Positions 22,748-35,984 of a DNA stretch of 64,000 nt are shown here, one piece after another. This DNA is from Struthidea cinerea (taxonomy: Eukaryota > Chordata > Aves > Passeriformes > Corcoracidae): contig VZTI01003402.1 in the NCBI GenBank assembly GCA_013397865.1, positions 372,001 through 436,000 of the forward strand. The letters run 5' to 3'. The position numbers and the translations under genes are program-made. The notes beneath the pieces were generated by a model. The model worked only from the letters and a program-made list of their open reading frames with translations. It was not told where the DNA came from and searched no databases. Numbering within the stretch: position 1 is the stretch's first letter; every line of letters starts with the position of its first letter.

Positions 22748-25700
22748 ATTTGGATTGTACAACATTTAATTTCCTTCAAACTGGGATAAGAAGATTCTCT
22801 CTTTGAGGAGACAGGACATAAGTAGAGATGTGGGAGCATGACAACAATTTGCTTTGACGTCTTAACCCAAGAAAACAACTTTGGCACTTCCAAATTGGGA
22901 GTTTTATTTGAGTTTGCTGACTGGGCCCCAGACCTTTCACTCTGAGTCTTATATCACCACGAACCATGTTCCTGGAGGGTGCTGTACCACCCATGAGCAG
23001 CGGTGAGGTGCCTCCTGCCCCCAGCCAGGGACAGCAGAGCCCCGATGGCAATGGTAAGCAAGGCCCAAGAGGCAATGCTGGGTCTTCAGCATGGGAATCC
23101 TGTCATGGACCCAGCAGGCCCTGAGAGCCTTGGTCTGGTTCAGCTCAGCAAACTCAAAAGCTTATGACTAAACTGAAGAACTTCAAAACAAAGTCTTATT
23201 TATTTCTTCTCCTTTCCCCTCACCACGTGCAGAAAAACTCCAAGGCTGACATTTTTCTACGTACTATTTTTACTCTGTTTTCCTGAAAAGCCCCTCACTG
23301 CACCTTTGTACTGCAGCTGAGGCAGCAAGGAACATGAGCACAGAGCAGAGAGGAGGGAGCCAGGCAGGACACATGACAGTCGCTGCATGGTCCCAGCCTG
23401 GCCTGGCCCTCCTTGCTGGCACTGACTGGGGGGATGCTAATGCCTTGCCACCTCCCTCCTCACTTGGAGGGGTTGTAGGAATGATCCTGTGCTGGGGCTT
23501 CCAGACACTCCCAGCAGAAAGCAGCAGGCTGGGCACAGCTCTCTGTCAGGGTATGGCACTATGGCACTGTCTCACCAAGCTCCAGTTTGTCATTGCATGG
23601 CACAGTGACATGTATGATCACAACGTGCTGTGGAAAATCATGACTTCTAGTGTGTAAGGTGAGATGGCAAATGGGTATCAAACCCTCGAAACAGGATAAA
23701 TGTTCTTTGCATAAACTGCATATATACATATTCAGGTATAGATGCATCTATTCCATTACATCTATATTCCCTAGAGTTTTATTATACTTTTTGCAATCTC
23801 CTTTTAAATTTATTAAATAGATACAGTAAATTAAATCTTGAATGAATGTATTAAGCCTGAGGCTAGTCAGAGGAAAGAATTACTTTCTAAAGCAAATATT
23901 GGTATAATTTGCTTTCCTTCCCCTAACACTTTTGTACTTTCCATATTTAAAACATGCTGATAGCTCCCAGGACATGATACTGGAAAGTAAGTCCTGGAAC
24001 ATCTGCAACAAGTATTAATTCATTTGACTGACCAAAATGGAAGGGGGATACAGGGAAATATCCTAAACATAAAATGAAAAAATGAGGAGAATCAGGACAT
24101 CAGAAAGCCCCAGCACTGTGTTAAAACAGACATCGCTGTTATATTAAAGCTCTGTAGGGACATGAATTACAGACAGTTGGAGATGGGATACCAGTAAATT
24201 CCTTTTATCCACCACTGTAAAGGACTAAGATAAAGTGTTTGCAGAGAAGCAATCCAGTTAAGCCTGGACTCCAGCTCTGCATATATGGATTAGCATATTC
24301 AACAAACAGCAATCCTAATTTATTCCATCTGGTTTTAGGCAATGCGAAACATGCCAGGACAGCCCTGTCCTTCCCTGGCCCTGCCTTTGGGGTCTATATG
24401 CTGTTTATGGGATGATGTAAAGAGAAACCTCCCTCTGCTGCAGCTCTGAACTTGGAAACTGTCCCTCACGGAGGGCAGGGGTAGATCAGTAGGGTTTTCT
24501 GCCTTACATACAGGTTTTAATTCAAATACAAATATAATCCTGCCAAAGAGTGATTTAATTTTTCATCCTCCTTTCCCCCACTTTTGGGTCTCAGTGTCAA
24601 ATGAACATCTGAACTGCAGTCATCACATCTGAACAGCAATCAACATATGTTGCAAGGGGTCAACCAAGGGTTGTGCAGCTCCAGCCCCCTGCATGCTGAT
24701 TCCTGTTCTGCACGTCTCCGGCACAGCACAATACCACAGCCTGGCTCTTCTTTGCTTCCAGGAACCAAAGCCCTAGAAGACAAATGCCGAGGAGGTAGCC
24801 TGTGTTATCTCTGCAGTGTCTTGAACCCTCCCCATTGGGGTAGTCAGGCTTACTAAAGCCAAAAGTCTTGGACGTTCCTTCCAGTCTGAATATTTCAAAT
24901 TCCAGTATCATCCTTCTGTATAACATTTTTTTCAAAATGCCTCTTATTTCTTCTGTAACTATAAATGTGAACCCTGCATCCCTGCCAAACAATATCATAT
25001 CTTCCTTCTTTGTGCATCATCTTTTTCCTTTCGTTTCTACTCCAGACTCAGCAGTTCAGGAACCCATCCTATTTGTTAATCTCTAACACCATTGTGCAGC
25101 CTTCCACATGTACCCCTGCCTGACTAGTTATTTGCTTCACAAAGACTGTTTTGTATGCCACATTCCTCTTCAGCTTGGGATAGGTAGTGGCCAGAGAAGA
25201 TAGAAGCCATGCGATCACTGGATAGGTACATGTTTTCTGTTTGAAGGATCTGGGGGTCCTTCATCCCTTTGATTTTTCCCCTCATCAAATTTTCAGTTGT
25301 GCCAAACAGCCACGTGGGGATCCCACACACCACATGCTTCCCACAGTGCATTTAATTTCTGTACATTTCATTTCCTGTGCATAACAGGCTCTTGGTTATT
25401 GCCAAGTTCATTATGCCTTCAGACATGCTCTGACAGCAGAAGCAACTTTGGTTACTGATGGTATGTTTGACTAATAAAAACATGGTACAAAAAGCTTGAG
25501 CTTTAAGAGCACACAGGCAAAGGCTTCAGTGCTAAAGATCAAATCTTTCCACTTTCAGCAAGGCTTTTGCTGTGTGACTGGAAAATGCGTTGTGCAAGAT
25601 GAATCACAGGCCAAGACATAATTTTGTTAGTCACTCATACTAACCAGAAAACAGGTTAGGGTGATGAGAACAGGATCAGCTTTGTTAAGGTCCGGTAATG

Positions 25701-26080
25701 ACTGGGAAAGGCTGAAACAGCACTAGGCAGTAATTTGTAGCCAAAGTCAGTGTCTTTAAGTGGCTGCAAGAGGGAAACTAACTGCTTATCTTGATGCAAA
25801 TGGATTGTTCTTCACAATTAGGTGCTTTTGTTAGAGCATCACATTACAGTATGTTACTATTCCAGCCTCAAAGGCATGCAGATAGTATAATGTGGATAAT
25901 TTGGCTGACAAAGTATTAGGAGACTGCCAATTTCATATAAATCCATTTGCAAAGAAACAAAAAATTGAATGATCTCAAATTCGTGGTGGGTTTTTTTGTT
26001 TGTTTCTTTGCATTTTTTTTTTCCCTTACTGGATCTTCGGGATCGAGGCACTGGTTCTTATTTCCTGCACTTCCTGCTTT

Positions 26081-26119
26081 GTTGTTGTTGTTGTTGTTGT
26101 TGTTGATGATGTTGTTGTT
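26081..26119 (+). repeat. (GTT)n microsatellite
   Basis: Near-perfect GTT repeat interrupted once by GATGAT, about 39 bases long. Confidence 0.9.
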
Positions 26120-26639
26120 TTCTTAATAAAAATTAAATGTAACTTTATTTTTAGGTCACATAAACTTACCAGGAGCTCTTCAGTTTCATTCATGTGACCA
26201 TTGAAATTATGAGGAATTTTCAAATGCCACAGTTTTCATAACCATTGTATCATTATGTGGCTACATCATTCCTTTTCCTCATTGTCTTCTTATTCCTTCA
26301 AGGGAACTATTCTGGATAGGTTGAAATGTTCTCACGGGTTGGAACAAATCTAGTTTTTCAGACAGGAAAGATTACTACTTAACCAGCAAAATCAAAGATG
26401 CAAGCAAGCAATTAGTAACAGTTCTGTGGAAATTAACGTAGTGGTTTCAATATGGTAGGAGGATCAAATAGCCTTTTTATAATATCCTTTTCCTCTAAAA
26501 TAAAGAAGCTTAAGAAATTACATACTAAAGTACTTTAAAAGACAAGACATCAGGTTGCGAAATTAAGAAATCAAAGGCAGGAAATGCCAGAAGGAAGCTT
26601 TCCTATCCAGCCTCCCTTCTGCCCCCTTGTGTGACCGGA

Positions 26640-26790
26640 GTGGCTCTTTAACTACTCTGCATTTTCCCGTTCTGAGCCGAGCCCACGCTGAGCGGGGCCG
26701 GCCCCGCTCCCGCGCAGCGCTGCAGGAAGGCTGCGGGTAGCGCCAGAGCAGGCGCTCAGCGGGCGACAGATTCCGAGTGCAGCTCAAACC
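26640..26790. other. Small GC- and CpG-rich patch
   Basis: A stretch of about 150 bases rich in CG dinucleotides (for example GGGGCCGGCCCCGC and CCGCGCAGCGC) inside AT-rich DNA, about 4 kb past the likely end of CD28. No exon is recognised. It may be a small regulatory element or a decayed CpG island. Confidence 0.5.
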
Positions 26791-27257
26791 CGTCACATGG
26801 AGGGCTGCAGCAGGGCACAACCAGCAATCAGGCTAGCTTAGATAATAGTTAAACTAATGCCCGACAGCCTCGTCAGTGCCCCATTAAATTAGATCACTCT
26901 GTCGTGAGTCAGAACGAACTAATTTTCCTGCTATGCTCACTGCCTGTGACAGCCCTTGGGCTACTTTAATCTTCAAACACCAGTGGTCAAGATGAGAGCT
27001 GATTTATTTCTTTGCCTCACGAAAATGATTAAGTAGGTTGCTCACATTTCTTCCTCGGCTACTCAACCTTCCCCAAACAAATCAAAACTGGCTGCAGAAA
27101 GGAAATTGTTTCTGTGTTGGCATAGCTCATCAGCTCCTGATACTCAGGGACAGAGGCTGAAGTCCAGAGTTGAATGATGCCTTTGGGAGCATTATCCCCT
27201 ACTTGTAGCTCTTTCTCTCATTAGCTGATTGTTGAAGTAATGCCAATGTTTTATCTT

Positions 27258-27275
27258 AACAACAACAACAACAAA
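27258..27275 (+). repeat. (AAC)n microsatellite
   Basis: Six AAC units in a row. Confidence 0.85.
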
Positions 27276-30200
27276 GTATGAGATTATGAAGATACAGAAT
27301 TGGACAGCAGGGGAATAACCTCTCTCCCTCCTGCAGACACACACAGTTGACACTACTTCCAAGTCTAGCCCTGTAAGGGAGCAATTCACCAGTAAGGAGG
27401 GGAGAAGCAAAAGGGGTTAAAGGACAAATCATTCTGAAACCTTTTCAGTGAAACTCTGGAACAGTCCCTCAGAGAATGGAAATGAACAAACCAGCTGCAG
27501 GATGTACTACACAACCCAGACTTTTGCCTCTCCCTAGCCATATACAAGAAATAACTCTTAAAAACTTCCTAGTCATCTTGCCTCAAGAAGTACTTTACTG
27601 CAGAGGCTGCTCTGCATCATTAAGACATAAGCTGCATTGATGGTGAAAGCCAGGTTAGGTCCTGTGTCTGGACTGGGGCACACAATCGACTCCCAAGAAA
27701 CTTTTGAGATGAAAGCAAAAATTATGTTCAAAGGGCAATGGACAAGCAAACTGGCTGGAAAGGTAGGATGGATGAATGGCTGACTGCAGCAAAAGTTAAG
27801 CAACTCCAGAGCTTTCCTTCAGCAACTAGAGAAATGCATTAGTTTGAACTGCAGCTCAAGTAGATTTCCTCCAGTAAAAGCAGCTCTTGGAAGGTTGAAG
27901 GTTCTGTTGTTATTTCAGGACATGTAAGTCAAAATAACCATACATATACAAAAAAGATTTTAAAATACCCTCATTTTTGCCTTTTCTCCTTTCTATACTG
28001 TCTTGGGGTGATTTTATGACAATACTGTATTTCTCTGTTGTCTGCTTTATGCCCAGAAATGGGTCCTGCAGCTTTAAGCTGGGTCCAAGGAAAATGGGGG
28101 ACGAAGCCAGGTGAATTCTTCAGTGAGGTTTGTGTTACAGGACTCATACACACACACTCCCATGTTTGCTCGGCTCTGCTTGCAGCAGGAGAGAGTGGAT
28201 TCCTGCTTCCAGCCAGCTTGTGAGCTGAGGCAACAAGTTTTCCCAGGACCGTATACTGAAATTCTCTGGTAACTTCTTCGTCTTCTGGAACTGTTCGGCC
28301 TAGCTGTGATCCAAGAACCAGATCATCAGACCCCGTGGACTGGCAGGGAGGCTGCGGGGATGCCGCATCCCAGCCTTGGACCTCGGGAGGGGCAGAGCCA
28401 GCTGCAGGGGAAGCTCTAAATCCACCAGCTTTCTCCACAGAGAGGAGGTTTATTATCTGACATTACTCTTTTTTTTCCCCTATGCCCTGCTGGCATTCTG
28501 CTTGTTAAATAAATAGTTTTTTTTTACTTTCATGCAAGAAATTCCTTTCATATTGGTGGGGGAGGGAGTGCTGAAACCTGTCTTTTGTGGAGGAGACGTC
28601 CCTTCCAAGGAGTTTCCCCCTAAACTTGTCTCAAACCGAGACATGTACTAAATTATTACTTACTTACAAATCCTACATTTAACCTGCAGTATGAGGTTTT
28701 TAAAATCAGTGTTCCTTTGTTCCTTTTTTATTTTTTTTAATTTTTTATTAAGGTGTTTATGTTGTAGTTCTGCAATCTGATTCCATACCAGTAAGGCAGA
28801 GGAAAAATGAGGATGAGGGTATAGGCAGAGTGTATATGGACTGCAGCTCAGTCCAGTCACAGCATGGCAGTACCCACATGCTGTGAAAAGACAGCAGGTA
28901 CAAAGTGGAGTTCAAAGAGTCCACAGGTTACATGAACAACCTGGTGAAGAAATGTCAGTTAGAAACGAGCAGCAGAAACCAGCTCTGTTTTCCTACTGCT
29001 GTGGCTTTGCTTGGCAACGATGACATACAAAGATTAAGCCTAACTGCATGAGCTCCAGTTGTTTATCTCCTTTTTTATCATCGCCAGTAAGTGAAGGAGA
29101 TGTGTGGGTGTCACCTGCAAAAAAAAAAGAAGTTGCATTTCTGCGAGAAAAACATCTGCAGATCCGAAAAGGCAAATGGTCTTGTTTAATTCATGCATAT
29201 CCAGTTTCCTTCCTGTCACTAATCTGCAGCACTGAATTTAGTCTCCTGGATTTCTTTAGCTTTATTATGCTGAGAGAGAGTGCAAGAGAGGGGGAGACAG
29301 AGAGACTTGAGCAATATTAAGTGCCCAGAATTACTTCAATCACTGAGGTCATTTGTAAATCACTAAGGTAGCCTGGCTCCCAGGGCATGGAGTTTGATTC
29401 TCCCTCCTCCCTCCTCCGATCTGCTGAACTATGGAGATTTGCAACAAGAAAAGCTATCTGCTGTGCAATCAATTTACAGAATAACATTTTGTTTGGTCTG
29501 CTATTGATGGATGCTAGCAGAAACTGGAAGCCCTGGGCTCATTACACAAGTGTTAGTGTCCATGTAGAAGATGGGGTTTTTCTGTCCTTGCATGTTTATG
29601 CCTGTGACAGAATGAACCTCTGCACACAGTTAAACACTGCTTGCTGCATACATTGCACAGAAATCACTATTCTAAAAAATATTTAAAGCAAAGGCATCTC
29701 CTACATTGGATACTGAGGGATACTATATGTATGGACATGTAAACAACTGTACAAACACATATGCAAGCTTTATGTATGTATGTAAATATAAAATAAAAAA
29801 CCCAAACCAGTGAGCATATGTCTTGGACTGCACATCAAGCACAGTATACTCACTGTGTCTAAGGTATCTCTAGATTAATAATGTTTGACTTGGCTGTGTA
29901 CTGACTTGTCTGGGTCAACTTACCAGCCACTGAAATATAAGAAGTATGAGAAAAATTATAAATTCAGAGTATCTGTATTTAGAAGTAAGACTTTACTACA
30001 CCTCCAAATTTGCTGTAATTTGCTCTAGCCTTGGACTTGAGATATATTCATAAGACAGTGAGAACACTGATGACCATCCCTTTTTGACTGCAGATCAGAG
30101 AGTGGATTCCCTGTGGCTCTGCTACAGCTATTCTAATCTTCAAGAGAGCATGTTGCACTCTTCTTCTGCCCCAGCTACAGCCCAGGAAAACCAAGGACTT

Positions 30201-31814
30201 GACTAACCCTTCTTGCCCAAGTGCAAAATATGACATTCACCTTCCCCACCAAACAGACCTCTTTATAAAAATTTAATTCCCTTGTTCTTGATAGCTGCCA
30301 TAATGAATGCTTGGTCAACAGAGACTAATTCCTTGTTCTTGCAAACAAGTTCTTGTGTCCGTTTACTGAGGGAGGGAATCCAGTTGATTTATCATTAGTT
30401 GTGTGAGGAAGTTGCACATCTGTGCAACTTGCTGTGGGAGTGTCTTCTTCCCTCATGTAAATGCTGGGTTGCAATCTGGGTCAACAAACTAATGTTTAGC
30501 ACTTTTGTCTATAGAAGAGCAGAAGAAAAAGATCAGAACCAAAAATCTGTGAAATTTGAGGGACTGATCAATTCAGTGCTGCCTCTTGTTGAATGACATG
30601 AGCGCTAGCAGCTGAGTAGCACTCTCAGACCCCTTAGGATTGAGTTCACGCTGTAATCTCTCCAAGTTTAGCATCTCATATCCATCAGATTGCAAGGACA
30701 CAGCAAAATTCTAAAGGATCCAAGACAGTGGGAAAATACAGAGAAACAAAGGGTTTTACTTGCTAAAGGCAAACTGGTTTTGTGCTGGCAACAGGAAGTC
30801 AAGAGAGTGAAGGGGGAAGCCGAGGTATGGTGCTCATGCACACATGTGAAACTCAGCAGTTGTGAGGACAGAAAGCACAAGTGGGACATTCTTCACACTG
30901 CTTGTCAACTCTACCCACTGCACCCACCATGGGTGCATGTGCACCTTGTGGGGGACTCACTGCTTCACAGGAACTAGAGGAGATAGTCACTTGATCATTT
31001 GTAAGCTTTGGGATTGGGATTTTTTTGTAATGAGTTTTCCTATGGTCACAGAGTTGACTATCTCTCCCAGGCTTTCCATAACTCAAGTTGTCCCCTAGCA
31101 CTATGGACAGAGGATGACAACCTTGGTTATCAGAAGACAGGGCTGGGAAACACGTTTCCATATAGGAAGGAGACGGCATATCTCCTGCTGTGGAACTAAA
31201 GGAGTAAAGCAGCATGGCAGTACATTGTGATAATAGAGTATGGCAAACTGAAGTCAGCAGAAAGTCAAAGATCTGTGTCAGAATTTGTCTGTTGCCACCA
31301 GGCTGGACCCTTGTGAAGGTCATCTGTCCCACTGCTCTTCAGGAAAGATTGTGAATACACCACATTACACAGCAAAAAGGCAAGTGAAGGTGATGAGTCT
31401 GACTTGGGAGCAGGAGATTCAGACTGACTCACATTTTTTATTTCTCAAGAAAATTGCCAGGGTATTGACAAGCATCCTTGGCATACATTCCCTCTGCAAA
31501 CTATGGAACTTGCTTTGCATGCAAAGGATAAATGAGTCTGCAATTTCTTCTTTCACAGATCGTGAGCATATTCATGTACAGTAAGAATAATGACTGAAGT
31601 CTATTCCTTCATCTATTCCTCTAGATGCCCTGTAGCTCTGGGTAGCTGCTGTCCCTACAATTCAACGATTTGGTGGCCAAGATCACCTGTGCTGAGAGGT
31701 CATCAGAAAGACTTGGCAGAAGCAGTGTAATGTAAAGATGACACAGAGAAGCAGATAGGTGAGCTTTGATGTCAGCACTGCCTCTGAGCTTTCATTGGCA
31801 CTTCCTGTATATCT

Positions 31815-31935
31815 TCCTTATTGAGACTGCAAGCTCTTTGGGCTATTTGTACTGGTGACTACATTTTTGTACAGTACCTGGGACCCCAAGTCTTGGTCAA
31901 GGTCCTCATACTGTAGTACAAATGACGGTGATAAC
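31815..31935 (+). repeat. Ancient L3/CR1-like LINE 3' end
   Basis: Contains GACTGCAAGCTCTTTGGG, then TTTTTGTACAGTACCTGGGA, then GTAGTACAAATGA. These parallel the phrases and order of the 3' end of old amniote L3/CR1-type LINEs (a TGTAAGCTC box, a TTGTACAGCACCT box and an ATACAAAT terminus). Recognised from memory, not aligned. Confidence 0.5.
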
Positions 31936-34900
31936 TTCAGAGGATGTTATAACAGATCCTCATTCCCTTCTTCAGCAAATGTCAGCACTAAGAGCCATGG
32001 AGGGGAAGGTATTACAAAAGCAAACCTGCAAAGTTTCAAGGGCTGGGACAAAAACACATAAATGTTCTTGTTTTCTTCCTTCCACACATTTCACTTCCTT
32101 TCTGACATATCTCTTATTTACCACTTGGAACACATCTGGCCGTCAGAGCTGGGGTCTTTCTGGATCTTATTTTTCACTTTATCACTTGCTTATATGGCCA
32201 CACGTGTCAACATCAAAGTAAGCCAAGAAAACAAAATCAACAGAGAGCTCTGTAAGTGATCTCTCACATTGCACAACCCAGAAACCACAGGTGATCCCCT
32301 CACACTGAATTCAAGCACAGCATTGCTCTGAAATAATTCCATCCAGAGAGAGACTGGCTGATGCTTGACTCACAACAAATTTGCAACATCACGGTACTGG
32401 GGACGAAACAAGGAGGAAGAACAAAGTGCAGATCAAGCAAACATACACCCAGAGGATATTTTTTAAAAAATGAGTGTTTTTCAAAGGGCAGAAGGAAGCT
32501 TTAGACCTGCCTCATGCCCCTTCTGCCCCTCACCCCCACTCCCACCATTAGAACATACTGAAAATGCTTTATCCCGCAGGGAACATCTGTACATGGTTGG
32601 GGGGGGGAAACATTTACACATATAATCAGTTCTATGAGCATATAATGTTTCTTTTAGAGTTATGCCAGCATGGTTTTTTATTTCCCCAGCTTTGCTCAGT
32701 GTAAGGTCTCCTTGCACAAACAGTCCATGCTGCTCAGTGACTGCTGCCTGCCCTGTTCTCTGGTTGGCAAAGTGTGTCCCTTTCCAATGGAAAAAAACAC
32801 GCCTGAAGAAACTTGCTTTCTGAATGCATCAGGCGCTCCTCTTACAAACTAGATCATATGAACTCTCTTGTCTTGTCCTGGGGGACTCAGAACTCATAAG
32901 GCTTTTTGCAACAGAACATAAACACACTGACCTGTGCTCCATCTGGCAATGGTGTCTAGTTTCCAACAAACCTAGCTGCTCCAGTGGAAGATATTAAGCC
33001 TTTATGATAAGCTAGCTTGCCCTGAAAGCAATGTGTTTCTATCATTAGCTAGCAATCATCCCAGGGCCTTTAACAGGAGCTTTGAGAAATAGTCTTAATG
33101 ATTTTCATTTTATGCAATTGTAATCATTGTGATCACAAATACACATTTATATTACAGTAATAATCAAAGATCTATCTTTTTCCACTCTGTACACGTTGAA
33201 AAGTGATAATTCATGTCCTGAAGAGTTTAGAGGCAAAACAGATGAGAGCTGATTGACTGGGAAATAGAATACAAGAAAATGTAAGGAATTATAATGTGAT
33301 TGGCATGTGTGGCTGTTTGCTTTTAAATTGGGTGTATAAACAGTGAAAAAGGAATGAAAAGAGAGGAATATATATTGTTACTGCCTTTTGGGGTTAGCTG
33401 GCTTTGTTTTCAGTCAAGCACCAGTTTAATGCTTGAGAAGAGGAACACAATCTCTCTGCTACACAACAGTGAACTGTCAGCAGTGACTGTTTGGGATTTA
33501 CACTGGTGCAAGAGCATGACATTTGGAACTGGAAACATCTTTTTTTTTTTCGTAACACCACATATAACCTGCCTGCTGCAGCCAGCAATCTGCAAAGGAG
33601 TGTCTCCAGTTTCTGGCTAATTGGTTGAATGGCCTCTGTCTTCCTGGACTCTGAGCCTTCATTAACTTCCTCTCTGCTCCCAGCTATCATTCCTGGATAG
33701 TTTTGGTAGGATGCTGTCAGATACATGTGAGGGAGAGATTTCTTTTCACTGAAAACATGATCTGATCCCATTTTCCTTTCCTGACAAACGATGGTGCTTT
33801 CTCCTGCCAGTATGTGACTGGCAGAGCTGGGCTTTGTATTTTATGCCTCACCCTGACCTCAACTGCAGCATTGTATTCACTTCATTCATTAATTGCAACG
33901 GTTCTCTTTACTGCAAGCTGTAAAAGCAGAGTAATAAACCTAATGGTATTATGTACTGTAGACTCCAGCTCATGTTGTTACTCATTCTCTCAAAGCAGAG
34001 ACTGCTCAGGAGAAGGACGGCTGCCTAATTAACCTCCTTCTGCAGTGAGGAAGCCTTGGCAATTGGGTCATTTTGATTTAGATTTCAACACCCATGACTT
34101 TGATTTCAAAAGAACCCTCCCTTCCTGGGATCAAAACAAATTTGTCATCTATAGGCCATTGGCCTCCAGTTTCCAGCTGCACTTGCAAATATTAACTAAC
34201 AGGACAGGGAAATTGCTTATAGTGATGCTGAATGAAAGCACAAGTACTGTGCCCTCTTTGCAATGTCAGCATGTGCTGGTATTTCTTTAGCAAATACGGA
34301 ATCTCACTGCTGACATCACCTGTAGGAACAGATATTCCCGCATTATAGCAGGAATCCCATCCCCTAGGGAAATAGTATTAGCAACACATAAGTTGTTTGA
34401 AGAACTAATACAAAAATACACAGAGGCTGTGTAATGGTTCTTTTGCCCTCAAATCTGAGGTCTCTGCTACTGAAGCAGAGCCCTCTTGATTTGGCTTGGC
34501 GAGTCCTGTGCACAGAGAGGACAACCATGTGAGGAAGCATTCCTTCAAAACCTCAGAAGAAATTTAGCCATCCACTGGGCAACAGCCTGGATCATGAGAA
34601 GGTGAAGTCTTGCTATGAAGAGTGAGACGAAGAACAGTGGCACATCAGAACAACCTTCTGTTGTTACAAGGAAAATAAGGACAAACAGAAGCTCTTCAAG
34701 GGATCTGGTATTCGGAAGGAACAAACCCACAAATTGATATGAGATCTCTATTCTCCAGGGACAAGTACCTGAAAGCAGCTTAAATAAATCAGGAACTCCG
34801 GAGCCACCAGATGTACAGAGACCACTGTACACTTCATTTCAGGCACTACAAGGCTGAACTATGCATGCCACCTAAATAATCCATTAAGTTTTTAGGACAT

Positions 34901-35984
34901 GGGTTCTTTCAAAAGCCTTTGACTTCTCCATACACTTGGAAAGAGTCAAAATGTCAGGTCACCTTATCTTTTCCTAGGTGAATAAAGCAAATAATTTTGC
35001 AAAAACTTTGCAGATGCTCTTACTGGAAAAGTATTTCAAGCGATATCTTGAAGCTTGAGTCTTTCATGTAAATGAAGAGGCTGACTGTCAACCTTTTATG
35101 ATTTTCACATGACAAGGAGAATGGAGAGAAAGTAGAAATGGCTCCATTATCTCAAAACCAAAATGGCAACCCTCACCTGTGTAAAATCTGTTTCCTTTTC
35201 TATTGAGATGTTTTAGGTTTTGAAGGGTTAAGTCACCAGAATGGAACAACTCCAACGCTGCAGCAAAAAAGCTGTGAGACCTTTTTAGTGGCGTATATGT
35301 CGCTGCAGAGTGATGTGTCTGCAAACCATACTGAATTATCTGATTAGAAAGTGAGAAAAAACAAAGGCAGCCTGCAGTGAGAAAATGACACTGTGCAGAA
35401 TCCATCTGCCAGCAAAGCAATTAAAAAGATGGGTGTCTTAGAACAGCATTGATTGTCGTTTGTGCACGACACTCGGTGGGCTCTCATTCCCACAGATAAC
35501 ACTCATGCATCGCAGCACCTCAAGACCATGTGATGATCACTATGTAGTTCACTACATTTTCAGTAGCTAGCACTAGTTTAATCCCTAACTAAACTATTTA
35601 ACAGGTGTGAGATGGAACAGTCTCTTCACACAGAGAATGGTGCAGAAAGACATGCTTGTTTGTTTATTATTTCCTGTAAATGTATTTCTCGGAAGGTTTG
35701 TGGATATGTATCTCCCTCCTCTGGTGCACAATAAAGTAACACCCTGGTGGAAGATTTGGGAGATTTGATGAGGAAAAAAATGAAAATAGGGAAAGAGTTC
35801 TCAGTGAAGGGGCACTTCATAAAACTCATGGGAGATAATGTATTTCTTTTGTTTCTCAATTTCATTATGCTATCATCATATAATATAACTGTAATAGTTG
35901 CCTTCTACACCTGGGCACTTTGCATTCATGAATAGTTTGCCTTAGAAATAGTTCAGCCTTGATTTGATGCCAAATCTCCATGAA

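Larger units (their letters stand above)
21349..22770 (+). other. CD28: CD28 3' UTR (probable extent)
   Basis: Untranslated DNA after the CD28 stop. Two AATAAA hexamers at 22700-22705 and 22742-22747 are the first convincing poly(A) signals, giving a 3' UTR of about 1.4 kb. It includes a G-rich tract at 21539-21558. Mammalian CD28 has a long 3' UTR, so this fits, but the cleavage site is inferred. Confidence 0.4.
22771..35984. other. Intergenic spacer, CD28-proximal half
   Basis: About 13 kb without a supported gene. Open frames reach 155-159 codons on the minus strand (27971-28438 and 30853-31332) but show no domain I recognise. It contains a GTT microsatellite (26081-26119), a GC-rich patch (26640-26790), an AAC run (27258-27275) and an L3/CR1-like relic (31815-31935). 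Confidence 0.65.
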
